Below, in pieces: positions 43,630-52,423 of a stretch of DNA of 64,000 bases. The notes under the pieces are model-generated. The model saw nothing but the letters and a program-made list of their open reading frames with translations. It made no database searches and had not been told where the DNA came from. The DNA is taken from assembly GCA_022792885.1 (NCBI GenBank), contig JAAWBX010000037.1, positions 1 to 64,000 of the forward strand. The letters are read 5' to 3'. The stretch's first letter is position 1. Every line of letters starts with the position of its first letter. Both the position numbers and the translations under genes were made by a program. The stretch comes from Lachnospiraceae bacterium. GTDB lineage: Bacteria; Bacillota; Clostridia; Lachnospirales; Lachnospiraceae.

Positions 43630-44889
43630 CTAAACTTCCTTCGGATGCCTCTTGCGAACGACCTCAAACGCTTCCTCCGCAACCGCCAGCGTCTCGGCGA
43701 TATCCTCGTCGCTTAAAGCCGCGTTGATAAAGTGATTGTGATGATTCGTGAAAAATACGCCCCGCTTCACGCACTCCGCCACCCATTCCTGGTGAAGCAT
43801 CAGAGTCGGATCATCGGCAATCCGAAGGTAAAACAAAGACGGCATCCCGCTCACACGCAGGTCGAAACCGAATTTTTCCGCCTTCTCAATCAATCCGTCC
43901 TTCAACCGCGCACCTTTCTCAATCAAAATCTTCGGCATATCCAGACGTTTCATTTTCTCAATGCAGGCAATGCCGGCGGCAAAAGGCACCGCGCTCAACC
44001 AGTAGCTTCCCGTATAAGAAAGGCTGCTGACCGTATTTTTCAGAAAATCTTTCCCGCACAAAGCCGACACATTATACCCGTTGGCCAGAGCTTTACAGAA
44101 ACAGATCAGGTCCGCCTCAAAACCAAAGTAATGATCCGAACCGGCCAGGTCCATTCGGAACCCTGCACGCACGTCGTCGATAACCAGCACGGTGTTCGTC
44201 TCCGTACAAAGTTTCCGTACCTTCTGCCAGAACCCCTCCTTCGGAAACTCATTGTCCGCAAAATTCCCGTGCATATAGGGCTGGCTGATCACGGCCGCAA
44301 TCTGCCCTCTGTTCTCCTCAAAAACCTTCGCAAGACCCTCAAAATCATTCCAGTCCACATAAATATTATGACGAACGTCTTCCTCCAGAATCCCCGGATA
44401 ATCCATTTTCTGCGTCCAGGGAGAGATCCCGTGATAATACCCTTTGAAAAAGACGATTTTTTTCCGGTGATTATAAGCTCTCGCCGCCATCACAGCCATC
44501 GTCGTCACATCGTTACCGTTCTTGGCAAAAAAAGCCCAGTCCGCCGTGTGAACCGTATCTACCAGAAGCTCGGCAAAATCGATCATTCGCGTAGACGGAG
44601 ACGTCACGCAGTTTCCCAGCTCCGCCTGTTTTCTGGCGGCCTCATCTACATCCGGGTCGTTGTACCCCAGCACATTGGGACCGAACGCGCACATATAATC
44701 GATAAAACGATTTCCGTCCACATCCCAAAAATACGTACCCGAAGCCCGCTCGGAAAAAAACGGAAACGCCTCAACCGGAATAAAACAGCCCTCCGCCGGT
44801 CCCAGGTGCCCGTAAACGCCGGACGGGATCACTTTTTCCGCCCGGGCAAATTGTTCTCTGCTTTTCGTATAAACGTTCAATGCTCTCAT
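43630..44889 (-). CDS. Class III aminotransferase (glutamate-1-semialdehyde aminomutase-like)
   Basis: A 419-residue PLP enzyme. It has the N-terminal IPSGVYGHLGPAEG glycine-rich loop, the SPSTRMIDFAELL segment, NGNDVTTMAVMAAR, DDVRAGFR and the PLP lysine in FCKALANGYN. It is nearer to GSA-type and omega aminotransferases than to ornithine types. No haem synthesis genes lie nearby, and the neighbours are an SCP2-like protein and an alcohol dehydrogenase on the same strand, so a catabolic role is more likely. The substrate is unknown. Confidence 0.85.
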   Translation of the reverse strand: MRALNVYTKSREQFARAEKVIPSGVYGHLGPAEGCFIPVEAFPFFSERASGTYFWDVDGNRFIDYMCAFGPNVLGYNDPDVDEAARKQAELGNCVTSPSTRMIDFAELLVDTVHTADWAFFAKNGNDVTTMAVMAARAYNHRKKIVFFKGYYHGISPWTQKMDYPGILEEDVRHNIYVDWNDFEGLAKVFEENRGQIAAVISQPYMHGNFADNEFPKEGFWQKVRKLCTETNTVLVIDDVRAGFRMDLAGSDHYFGFEADLICFCKALANGYNVSALCGKDFLKNTVSSLSYTGSYWLSAVPFAAGIACIEKMKRLDMPKILIEKGARLKDGLIEKAEKFGFDLRVSGMPSLFYLRIADDPTLMLHQEWVAECVKRGVFFTNHHNHFINAALSDEDIAETLAVAEEAFEVVRKRHPKEV

Positions 44890-44898
44890 AGCCGCCTC

Positions 44899-45672
44899 CT
44901 AATCCGCCAGATACAGACCGACCCGATCCAGAATCCGATTCATATTGTCAATCAGAGAAATCATACCGCCCATCCGTATCTTCCCTGTACCGATGCAGGC
45001 CACCGAATTGACATTCCCGTCAAACAGATCCCTGGCGGTTGTAACATCCGCAAACTCCATATAAGCCATGGGCGCCTTCGGCGTCCGCTTAACCGTCTTC
45101 AGCCTGTGATTCTTCACACAGATTCCTGCCGAAGGGCCTCCCGCAATGGACAGACGGATAATTCCGTCCACCATGTAACCGGCGCTCACCTCGCTCACCC
45201 TGTCATGATTCCCGATCTGGCTGATGGCCGAAGCGATCGTGTAAAACATCAGCGTCGTACTCTTCTCGTAGAAATCCGGATCCTTCAGATCCTCTTTGGT
45301 AGCCTTCAAATATTTTGCCAGAATATCCGTCAGCTTTGTAAACTTCTTCAATAAAAAAGGAATCTTCGTAATGCCCTTGGAAGGGATCGGCGTCACGGTA
45401 CCGTCGATCAGCCCGTTAAATTTCTCCGGACCGGAAAAAGGCAGACGGATGTCGCAATCCTCCGCTCCCTCCTCGCAGGTACAGCTTCCCCCGTCAAATA
45501 CCAAAGTCGCTTTCGGACCGCCTTTCACGGCAAACCCCACCCGAATCCTCTCGCCGGCTATCAATTCTTTCGCTTCCGGAACCAACTGGCAAAGATTCTC
45601 CAAAGTCCCCAGCACCGCATACATATTGATGTACGCCATCGTTACCGCATCCGTATTATGCAATTCCGTCAT
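44899..45672 (-). CDS. SCP2 sterol-binding-like domain protein
   Basis: A 257-residue protein resembling the SCP-2 lipid-binding domain. Residues 30-110 give alternating strands (IRVGFAVKGGPKATLVFDGG) followed by the helix SGPEKFNGLIDGTVT. A helical middle part (KKFTKLTDILAKYLKATKEDL) and a C-terminal strand-helix segment ending NMNRILDRVGLYL follow. The start at 45672 has GGGAGGAGA upstream. It stands nine bases before the aminotransferase and 65 bases after the dehydrogenase. It probably binds a hydrophobic substrate, but this is inferred. Confidence 0.6.
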   Translation of the reverse strand: MTELHNTDAVTMAYINMYAVLGTLENLCQLVPEAKELIAGERIRVGFAVKGGPKATLVFDGGSCTCEEGAEDCDIRLPFSGPEKFNGLIDGTVTPIPSKGITKIPFLLKKFTKLTDILAKYLKATKEDLKDPDFYEKSTTLMFYTIASAISQIGNHDRVSEVSAGYMVDGIIRLSIAGGPSAGICVKNHRLKTVKRTPKAPMAYMEFADVTTARDLFDGNVNSVACIGTGKIRMGGMISLIDNMNRILDRVGLYLAD

Positions 45673-45737
45673 GTCGCTCTCCTCCCGTCCATGTTCCAAA
45701 ACGGCATCTCATAAGGCCGTCGCCTCCACCGAACTTC

Positions 45738-46892
45738 TTACCGCACCGCGTATACATGATTTAATACTTCCAAATAATCTTCCTCCGTCATCGGCCGGGG
45801 ATTGCTGGCATTGGAACCGTTCTGACAAGCCATCTTCGCCAGCTTCGCAAAATCTTTCGGATCCACATTCAGAGACGCAAACGTCGGAAGCTTCACGGCC
45901 AAAGTCAGTTCTTTTACCTTGTCCACCGCAATTTTCGCGCCCTCTTCCACCGTGTTCCAGTGATAACCCATGGCGGACGCTATCCGCGCATAGCGTTCCC
46001 GGCAGTAATCCATATTATACTCCATCACATAAGGAAGAAAGATCGCATTGCAAGTGCCGTGAGGCAGATCATACAGACTGCCCAGAGCTTCCGCAATGCA
46101 ATGGACCCCCGCCACATCCGAATGACTGAAGGAAATCCCCCCCAGCATACTTCCCATCAGCATGGCGCTGCGGGCTTCCCTGTCATCGCCGCGCTCTACG
46201 GCCCGCACCAGATTATGATAAATCAGTTCAATCGCATAAAGAGCCGCCGCATCCCCGATCGGTTCGGAAACATTGGCCGTAAAACCTTCAATCGCATGGG
46301 TCAGGGCGTCCACGCCGGTCGCCGCCGTCACCGCGGAAGGAACCGTGAGCGTCAGATCCGGATCACAGATCGCCACATTGGCCGCCGTATAAGGGCTCTT
46401 CACCGTCATTTTATAATGATTCTCCGTATCCGTAATCACGGAGGAAAATGTCAGCTCACTGCCTGTCCCGGCTGTGGTCGGCACGGTAATCAGCAACGGA
46501 TTCGGCAGAGTCGCCGCCGTCTTCCCCTCATAAGGTTTAATCTTCTCCGCATCGTGGGCAAGTAAAACCCCGATCGCCTTGGCGCAATCGATCGGGCTTC
46601 CGCCGCCTACCGCCAACAGACAGTCCGTCCCCGCTTCCCTGGCAACCCTGGCGCCTTCCTCCGCGTTCACATCCTTCGGATTCGCCTCTACCCGATCAAA
46701 AATGCGGTAGGAAATACCTGCTTTGTCCAGAACCGCCGTTACTTTATCTACGATCCCTGCCTGACAGATTCCCGGATCCGTCACGATCAACGGTTTTTCA
46801 CCGCCGGCCGCCTTCAGTTCCTCCGCCACCCGCGCCACGGTCCCGTTACCGTACACAATCTTCGTCGGCAAAGAAAAGTCAAACGCTTTCAT
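45738..46892 (-). CDS. Iron-containing alcohol dehydrogenase
   Basis: A 384-residue NAD(P)-dependent dehydrogenase of the Fe-ADH type. GGGSPIDCAKAIGVLLAHD binds the nucleotide. The metal ligands appear in GVDALTHAIEGF, SHSDVAGVHCIAEALG and DLPHGTCNA. I start it at ATG 46892 with GGAG nine bases upstream; an ATG five codons earlier is possible. An inverted repeat at 46935-46953 upstream looks like an operator. The physiological alcohol or aldehyde is not known. Confidence 0.88.
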   Translation of the reverse strand: MKAFDFSLPTKIVYGNGTVARVAEELKAAGGEKPLIVTDPGICQAGIVDKVTAVLDKAGISYRIFDRVEANPKDVNAEEGARVAREAGTDCLLAVGGGSPIDCAKAIGVLLAHDAEKIKPYEGKTAATLPNPLLITVPTTAGTGSELTFSSVITDTENHYKMTVKSPYTAANVAICDPDLTLTVPSAVTAATGVDALTHAIEGFTANVSEPIGDAAALYAIELIYHNLVRAVERGDDREARSAMLMGSMLGGISFSHSDVAGVHCIAEALGSLYDLPHGTCNAIFLPYVMEYNMDYCRERYARIASAMGYHWNTVEEGAKIAVDKVKELTLAVKLPTFASLNVDPKDFAKLAKMACQNGSNASNPRPMTEEDYLEVLNHVYAVR

Positions 46893-46934
46893 GCATCCAT
46901 TCTCCATAATCGGTTTATTTCCTTCTTTCCTGAG

Positions 46935-46953
46935 TATAGTTGTTTGTACTATA
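46935..46953. promoter_or_regulatory. Inverted repeat, candidate operator
   Basis: TATAGT-TGTTTGT-ACTATA, perfect six-base arms with a seven-base spacer, 43-61 bases upstream of the alcohol dehydrogenase start. The minus-strand arms could also act as -10 boxes (TATAGT, TATACT). The regulator is not in the window. Confidence 0.4.
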
Positions 46954-47011
46954 TCATAATTTCCCTGAGATTACCAGACCCATTCGTTTTCCTCATAACG
47001 ATAAAAGAAAA

Positions 47012-47041
47012 GAAAGTACCGCGGCTTCCCGCGATACTTCC
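47012..47041 (-). terminator. Terminator after the flavin reductase gene
   Basis: GGAAGTATCGCG-GGAAG-CCGCGGTACTTTC on the minus strand, followed by TTTTCTTTT. A good intrinsic terminator 15 bases after the stop. Confidence 0.8.
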
Positions 47042-47055
47042 TTGTTATCTCCTGC

Positions 47056-48795
47056 TTATTTAAATTCCAGATCGCTGATCACGGTATCCTGGGCCAAGGC
47101 TTCACCAACCAGCTGACCGAACGTAATACAACGGCCATGGCTGATGCCCGGGCAATGCACCGGGTATGCCAGTCCAAAGAAATCACCCTGCGCATTTCCG
47201 ATCGCATACAGACCCTTGATCGGTTCGTCTTCTTCCGTACAAACCTGAGAATTTACATCCACATGCAAACCAAAGGGAATTGTCAGCGTAGAGCAGACCA
47301 GCGGCGTCGCATAATAAGGCGCCGTGTCGATCGTGGACAGGAAGTCCGCCGGCACATCATATTTCGTATCTTCTCCGTTTTTGCACATCGTGTTATATTC
47401 CTCCACCGACGCTTTCAGGTTCTCGGCCGGAACTCCAAGTTTTTCGGCCAGTTCCTCAATGGTATCGCCCTTCATCAGGCTTCCGTCCTCCAGACGTTTC
47501 TCCATCTCTTCCTCGATTCCGTCCAGAAGCTGCTCATACTTTGTCGGCCATTGTTTTTCTACCCACTTCGCATAATTGCCGTCGAAGACAGACCAGGCCA
47601 CATTCCCGGGCGTATTCATACGCGCGTTGGTCAGATACGGTTCAAAAGGAATCTCCGCTCCGTAACGATTCCCGTCACGGTTTACGGCCAGCCAGCTCAT
47701 AATGAACGCCGTCAGATTAAATGTATAGGAAGTCAGAGTAAACTGATGTACCATGGGCGCTGCCGGGCTCTTGGAAATCGCGGCGCCCACCCAGCACCCC
47801 ATCAGGATTGCATCACCGGTATTACATCCGACCGGTGTATAGATATTTCCCTCGGAGCGATTGCAAATCGGCGCAAAAGTATCAACCATCTCCTGATTGC
47901 CGCTGATATCACCGGTTGCCAGGATCACGCCTTTCGAGACATTGTACTGAATGTATTTCCCGTTTTCATCCATGGCAATAACCCCGGTAATCCCGCCGGC
48001 CGCATCTCCTACCAACTGTTCGGCATGCATGTTGAAAATAAACTCGGCGCCGTTGTCCACGGCGGATTTATTCAATGCCTCCCCGATATTCCAGGCTACC
48101 TGCTTCCCGTCGCCGCGGGCGTCTCCCGTCTCGTCGCCGCGCACGTAAGAGATGGCATCCGGGTAAACGCGCCAGCGCTCGGGCAGAGTTTCCCATCCGT
48201 ATTTGGCGGTTCCGGATAATGCCGATACAATATCCAGGCCCTGCTCCCGCACCATTCCTTCTACATAATTAAAAACTTCCGGCGTCCGCTCGGCCCAAAC
48301 CCTGAGCAACTGATAATTGATCGTCTGCTGAGACCACAAATACAGAAGCTTGCAGGCCGTGTCGATATCAATCTTGCCGTCCAGTGCGATCTTCGCGTCG
48401 CTGTTGATCGCGGAAATATCCACGCCCCGGAACTGAATGCTGCCGCTCCGCTCCAGAACCGCCACCTTCGCCCCGTTCCGCGCCGCCGCCTCCGCCGCGG
48501 CATTACCCGCCATGCCGGCACCCACGATCACAATATCATACTCTTGCGTCTCCGCAATATCGGTAATCGGAGCCGGCTTAACTTCCCAGGTATGTTTCCC
48601 TATACCGTCCGCTGCCTGATTCTCCGCTGCCATAGTTGTCTGAGATTCGGCGTTCCCTGCCGTCGCCGCCGCGGATGATTGAGAATCCGAATTGCTGCAG
48701 GCCGAAAGCACGCCCGCTCCGGCAATACCGACCGCCCCGGCCGCCGCGCCTTTTAGAAAATCACGCCGGGAAATCCCGAAATCCACTTTGCTCAT
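47056..48795 (-). CDS. Secreted FAD-dependent reductase of the fumarate reductase flavoprotein family
   Basis: A 579-residue flavoprotein. The N-terminus has a twin-arginine-like SRRDFLKG, a hydrophobic stretch and VLSAC at residue 31, so it looks like an exported lipoprotein. The FAD motif is DIVIVGAGMAGNAAAEAA (about 86-103). The C-terminal end GNAQGDFFGLAYPVHCPGIS followed by HGRCITFG replaces the substrate-binding region of fumarate reductases. No FMN-binding domain is fused. It most resembles the large families of anaerobic reductases acting on unsaturated or aromatic compounds. Its own promoter lies at 48879-48907. Confidence 0.85.
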   Translation of the reverse strand: MSKVDFGISRRDFLKGAAAGAVGIAGAGVLSACSNSDSQSSAAATAGNAESQTTMAAENQAADGIGKHTWEVKPAPITDIAETQEYDIVIVGAGMAGNAAAEAAARNGAKVAVLERSGSIQFRGVDISAINSDAKIALDGKIDIDTACKLLYLWSQQTINYQLLRVWAERTPEVFNYVEGMVREQGLDIVSALSGTAKYGWETLPERWRVYPDAISYVRGDETGDARGDGKQVAWNIGEALNKSAVDNGAEFIFNMHAEQLVGDAAGGITGVIAMDENGKYIQYNVSKGVILATGDISGNQEMVDTFAPICNRSEGNIYTPVGCNTGDAILMGCWVGAAISKSPAAPMVHQFTLTSYTFNLTAFIMSWLAVNRDGNRYGAEIPFEPYLTNARMNTPGNVAWSVFDGNYAKWVEKQWPTKYEQLLDGIEEEMEKRLEDGSLMKGDTIEELAEKLGVPAENLKASVEEYNTMCKNGEDTKYDVPADFLSTIDTAPYYATPLVCSTLTIPFGLHVDVNSQVCTEEDEPIKGLYAIGNAQGDFFGLAYPVHCPGISHGRCITFGQLVGEALAQDTVISDLEFK

Positions 48796-48878
48796 CGTTC
48801 TCTCCTCCTTTTTACTGTGCGAAAAGGCAATTACGAAACCCCGGATCATAACTGCCTTTCCAAATATTTATATGTTAT

Positions 48879-48907
48879 ATTGTAATAATTTTTTAATCTT
48901 TTTTCAA
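48879..48907 (-). promoter_or_regulatory. SigA promoter of the flavin reductase gene
   Basis: Minus-strand TTGAAA (48907-48902), a 17-base spacer and TACAAT (48884-48879), giving a leader of about 75 bases. The remaining stretch 48908-49104 is AT-rich and holds no gene; it may contain operator sites and a weak hairpin (CAGGGCA with TGCCCTG, near 49037-49077) after the GGGtGRT gene. Confidence 0.75.
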
Positions 48908-49104
48908 TCAATTATGTTTAAAAATACTAAAAAATATCTTTCAAAAGAATTTTCTGTTTATCAGGTTTTTCACAAAACCGTTTTCGCGATTTTTCAGCAA
49001 AAATCTCCGCGCGGATATATACCGCCCACACAAAATCAGGGCAGATCAAACTGAAATCCATCGTCTGAAATGCCCTGAAATCCGTATTTTTATCTTAATT
49101 TTCT

Positions 49105-50115
49105 TTAGAACTTGCCTTCCTTGGCCGCTTCCTCGATGGAAACGGCCACCGCTACCGTCGCGCCTACCATCGGATTGTTACCCATACCGATCAGACCCAT
49201 CATCTCCACATGCGCCGGAACGGAAGAGGAGCCCGCAAACTGCGCGTCGGAATGCATCCGTCCCATGGTGTCGGTCATACCGTAAGAAGCCGGACCGGCC
49301 GCCATGTTGTCGGGATGCAGGGTACGTCCCGTGCCGCCGCCGGACGCCACAGAAAAATATTTCTTCCCCTTCTCCATACACTCCTTCTTATATGTACCGG
49401 CCACCGGATGCTGAAAACGGGTCGGGTTCGTGGAATTGCCGGTGATGGACACATCCACGCCTTCCTTGTGCATGATCGCCACACCCTCCGTCACATCGTT
49501 AGCCCCGTAACAGTTTACTTTCGCACGCAGACCGTTCGAATAGGACTTGCGGAAAACTTCTTTCACCTCGCCGGTGTAATAATCCATCTCCGTTTCCACA
49601 TAGGTAAAACCATTGATTCGGGAAATCACCTGAGCCGCGTCCTTACCCAGACCGTTTAAGATCACACGCAGCGGTTTCCTGCGTACTTTGTTCGCCTTTT
49701 CCGCAATACCGATCGCACCCTCCGCCGCCGCAAAGGATTCATGCCCGGCCAGGAAACAAAAACATTCGGTCTCCTCCTCCAGCAGCATTTTACCAAGATT
49801 CCCGTGACCCAGACCGACTTTCCGCTGATCGGCTACCGATCCGGGAATGCAAAACGCCTGAAGCCCTTCCCCGATAGCCGCCGAAGCATCCGCCGCTTTC
49901 CTGCAGCCCTTTTTAATCGCAACGGCCGCGCCCACGATATAAGCCCAGCAGGCATTTTCAAAGCAGATCGGCTGAATCTTCTTCACCTGTCCGTAAACGT
50001 CCAGACCTGCATCTTTCGTGATCTTCTCCGCCTCTTCCAGGGAAGCGATTCCGTAGCTGTTCAATACAGCATTGATCTTATCAATTCTTCTCTCATAAGA
50101 TTCAAATAAAGCCAT
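49105..50115 (-). CDS. GGGtGRT family protein
   Basis: A 336-residue protein of the GGGtGRT family, named for the conserved VASGGGTGRTLHPDN near residue 263. The N-terminal YGIASLEEAEKITKDAGLD and the AYIVGAAVAIKKGCRKAAD segment are also typical. No known catalytic motif or membrane helix is visible. Several cysteines occur (C51, C55, C70, C89). It is found together with the NifU-like gene that ends 20 bases upstream. Function is unassigned; the pairing suggests iron-sulfur or metal-linked work. Confidence 0.85.
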   Translation of the reverse strand: MALFESYERRIDKINAVLNSYGIASLEEAEKITKDAGLDVYGQVKKIQPICFENACWAYIVGAAVAIKKGCRKAADASAAIGEGLQAFCIPGSVADQRKVGLGHGNLGKMLLEEETECFCFLAGHESFAAAEGAIGIAEKANKVRRKPLRVILNGLGKDAAQVISRINGFTYVETEMDYYTGEVKEVFRKSYSNGLRAKVNCYGANDVTEGVAIMHKEGVDVSITGNSTNPTRFQHPVAGTYKKECMEKGKKYFSVASGGGTGRTLHPDNMAAGPASYGMTDTMGRMHSDAQFAGSSSVPAHVEMMGLIGMGNNPMVGATVAVAVSIEEAAKEGKF

Positions 50116-50134
50116 TTCTTTCGTCCTCCCCGTC

Positions 50135-50827
50135 TTATTCTACCCGCGGATCGATAATCTTCACCGCGTCGTCTACCCGTCCGTACTGTCCCTTCGCCTT
50201 TTCCCAGGCCGTATTCGGGTCGTCGCCCTTCTTGATGAAATCCGTCATTTTACCAAGGCTGACGAACTGATACCCGATAATCTGATCTTCCTCATCCAGG
50301 GCGATGCCGGTCACGTAACCCTCCGCCATCTCCAGGTAACGGGGACCTTTCTTCAGCGTGCCGTACATCGTGCCTACCTGAGAACGCAGGCCCTTCCCAA
50401 GATCTTCCAGTCCCGCGCCGACCGCCAGTCCGTCCTCGGAAAACGCGCTCTGCGTGCGCCCATAAACGATCTGCAAAAACAGTTCCCGCATGGCCGTATT
50501 GATCGCGTCGCAGACCAAGTCCGTGTTCAGCGCTTCCAAAAGCGTGCGGCCCGGAAGGATCTCCGCCGCCATGGCGGCGGAATGCGTCATACCGGAACAC
50601 CCGATCGTCTCCACGAGCGCTTCCTGAATAATACCGTCCTTCACGTTCAAACTCAGCTTACAGGCGCCCTGCTGAGGCGCGCACCAGCCTACCCCGTGGG
50701 TAAAACCGGAAATATCCTTGATTTCTTTGGCCTTCACCCATTTCGCTTCTTCCGGAATGGGCGCCGCACCGTGACACACGCCCTGAGCAACCGGACACAT
50801 CATTTCAACTTCATGTGAATAAATCAT
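50135..50827 (-). CDS. NifU-like iron-sulfur scaffold-type protein
   Basis: A 230-residue protein related to iron-sulfur cluster assembly scaffolds. Cysteine motifs CPVAQGVC (11-18), WCAPQQGAC and IGCSGMTHSAAMAAEIL are visible; the last is the IscU/NifU-like core. A C-terminal extension ends FIKKGDDPNTAWEKAKGQYG. It lies 40 bases after gpmI with no terminator, and 20 bases before its usual partner, the GGGtGRT gene. Whether it acts as a general scaffold or for one target is unknown. Confidence 0.75.
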   Translation of the reverse strand: MIYSHEVEMMCPVAQGVCHGAAPIPEEAKWVKAKEIKDISGFTHGVGWCAPQQGACKLSLNVKDGIIQEALVETIGCSGMTHSAAMAAEILPGRTLLEALNTDLVCDAINTAMRELFLQIVYGRTQSAFSEDGLAVGAGLEDLGKGLRSQVGTMYGTLKKGPRYLEMAEGYVTGIALDEEDQIIGYQFVSLGKMTDFIKKGDDPNTAWEKAKGQYGRVDDAVKIIDPRVE

Positions 50828-50867
50828 CTGTCAGATTCTCCTTTCTCTCTTTCGTAAGTTCATTTTC

Positions 50868-52409
50868 CTATTTTCGCGTCAACAGGCTCTCCCCCGTCAT
50901 TTCATCCGGCTTCGCAAGCCCCATCATCTCGATCAGGGTGGGCGCAATATCCGCCAGACAGCCGCCTTCTCTCAAGGTATATGCCGGATCATAATTGACC
51001 AGCACAAAAGGAACCGGATTTGTCGTGTGGGCCGTAAAACTCTCGCCCGTCTCATAGTCCACCATCTGATCGGAATTTCCGTGATCCGCACAGATAAACA
51101 TCTGTCCGTCCCGCTTCATCAGAGCATCGTACACCCGGCCAATGCAAGAATCCACGGCCTCCACCGCCTGAATCGCCGCGCTCTCAACGCCGGTATGGCC
51201 GACCATATCCGAATTTGCATAATTGATGATGATAACGTCATAAGCGTCCCGTTCGATCGCGTCCACCAGCTTTTCCGTGACCTCATACGCGCTCATCTCC
51301 GGCTTTAAATCATAAGTAGCCACCTTGGGAGAAGGAACCAGGATTCGCTCTTCCCCTTCATTCGGCACTTCGACGCCGCCGTTAAAGAAGAACGTCACGT
51401 GCGCATATTTCTCGGTCTCGGCCAGCCTGAGCTGTTTAAGGCCGCATGCGGCCAAAAACTCTCCGAACGTATTGCGGATCTCCTCTTTGCCGAAAGCCAC
51501 CAGCTTGTTGGCAATCGTCACGTCGTAATCCGTAAAACATACATACGTCAGCGGAAAACGGGGCCCCCTCAAGAAGCCGGTAAAATCTTCGTCACAGAAA
51601 GCCCGGGTGATCTCCCTGGCCCTATCCGGACGGAAATTAAAGAAAATCACCGAATCGTTCGCCTGGATCTTGGCCACCGGTTCTCCTTTTTCTTCGATCA
51701 CCACCGGCACGACAAACTCATCCGTCACGCCCTCCTCATAGGACTTCCTTATGGCGCCCGCCGGATCCTGCGAACGGACCCCTTCGCCTTTCACCAGCGC
51801 CTGCCAGGCTTTCTCCACCCGCTCCCAGCGATTGTCCCGATCCATCACATAGTAACGGCCCATCACCGTAGCCACCCGGCCCACGCCGATCTCCTTCGTC
51901 TTATCCACAACCGCCTGCACAAAGTCCGCACCCGAAGTCGGAGGTACGTCCCGCCCGTCCAGAAAACAATGAACAAACACCTTCGTCAGCCCGTGACGCT
52001 TCGCCAATTCCAGCAGCGCATACAGATGCGTATTATGGCTGTGAACGCCGCCGTCGGATACCAGACCGTATAAGTGCAGAGCGGAATTATGCTTTTTACA
52101 ATTCTCCACCGCCGTGAGAAACGCCCGGTTCTCAAAAAACACGCCGTCCCGGATCTCTTTGGTAATCCGGGTCAGCTCCTGATAGACGATCCGACCCGCA
52201 CCGATATTCAAATGCCCCACTTCCGAATTGCCCATCTGACCTTCCGGAAGCCCGACCGCAAGGCCGCTCGCGTCCCCCGTCACATAAGGATATTCCGCTT
52301 TCAGACGATCCATGACCGGCGTGTTCGCCTCGTAAATGGCATTGTGATCGTGACGCTCGTTCACGCCATAACCGTCTAATATCATCAGTACCGTAGGTTT
52401 TTTACCCAT
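50868..52409 (-). CDS. gpmI: 2,3-bisphosphoglycerate-independent phosphoglycerate mutase
   Basis: A 513-residue manganese-dependent mutase interconverting 3- and 2-phosphoglycerate. The N-terminal metal site MILDGYG, the phospho-serine loop GQMGNSEVGHLNIGAGR (serine near residue 62), DGRDVPPTSG and the C-terminal ADHGNSDQM are intact. It is the last glycolytic gene of the cluster, 14 bases after tpiA. Confidence 0.96.
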   Translation of the reverse strand: MGKKPTVLMILDGYGVNERHDHNAIYEANTPVMDRLKAEYPYVTGDASGLAVGLPEGQMGNSEVGHLNIGAGRIVYQELTRITKEIRDGVFFENRAFLTAVENCKKHNSALHLYGLVSDGGVHSHNTHLYALLELAKRHGLTKVFVHCFLDGRDVPPTSGADFVQAVVDKTKEIGVGRVATVMGRYYVMDRDNRWERVEKAWQALVKGEGVRSQDPAGAIRKSYEEGVTDEFVVPVVIEEKGEPVAKIQANDSVIFFNFRPDRAREITRAFCDEDFTGFLRGPRFPLTYVCFTDYDVTIANKLVAFGKEEIRNTFGEFLAACGLKQLRLAETEKYAHVTFFFNGGVEVPNEGEERILVPSPKVATYDLKPEMSAYEVTEKLVDAIERDAYDVIIINYANSDMVGHTGVESAAIQAVEAVDSCIGRVYDALMKRDGQMFICADHGNSDQMVDYETGESFTAHTTNPVPFVLVNYDPAYTLREGGCLADIAPTLIEMMGLAKPDEMTGESLLTRK

Positions 52410-52423
52410 ATTGCTGTCAGCTC

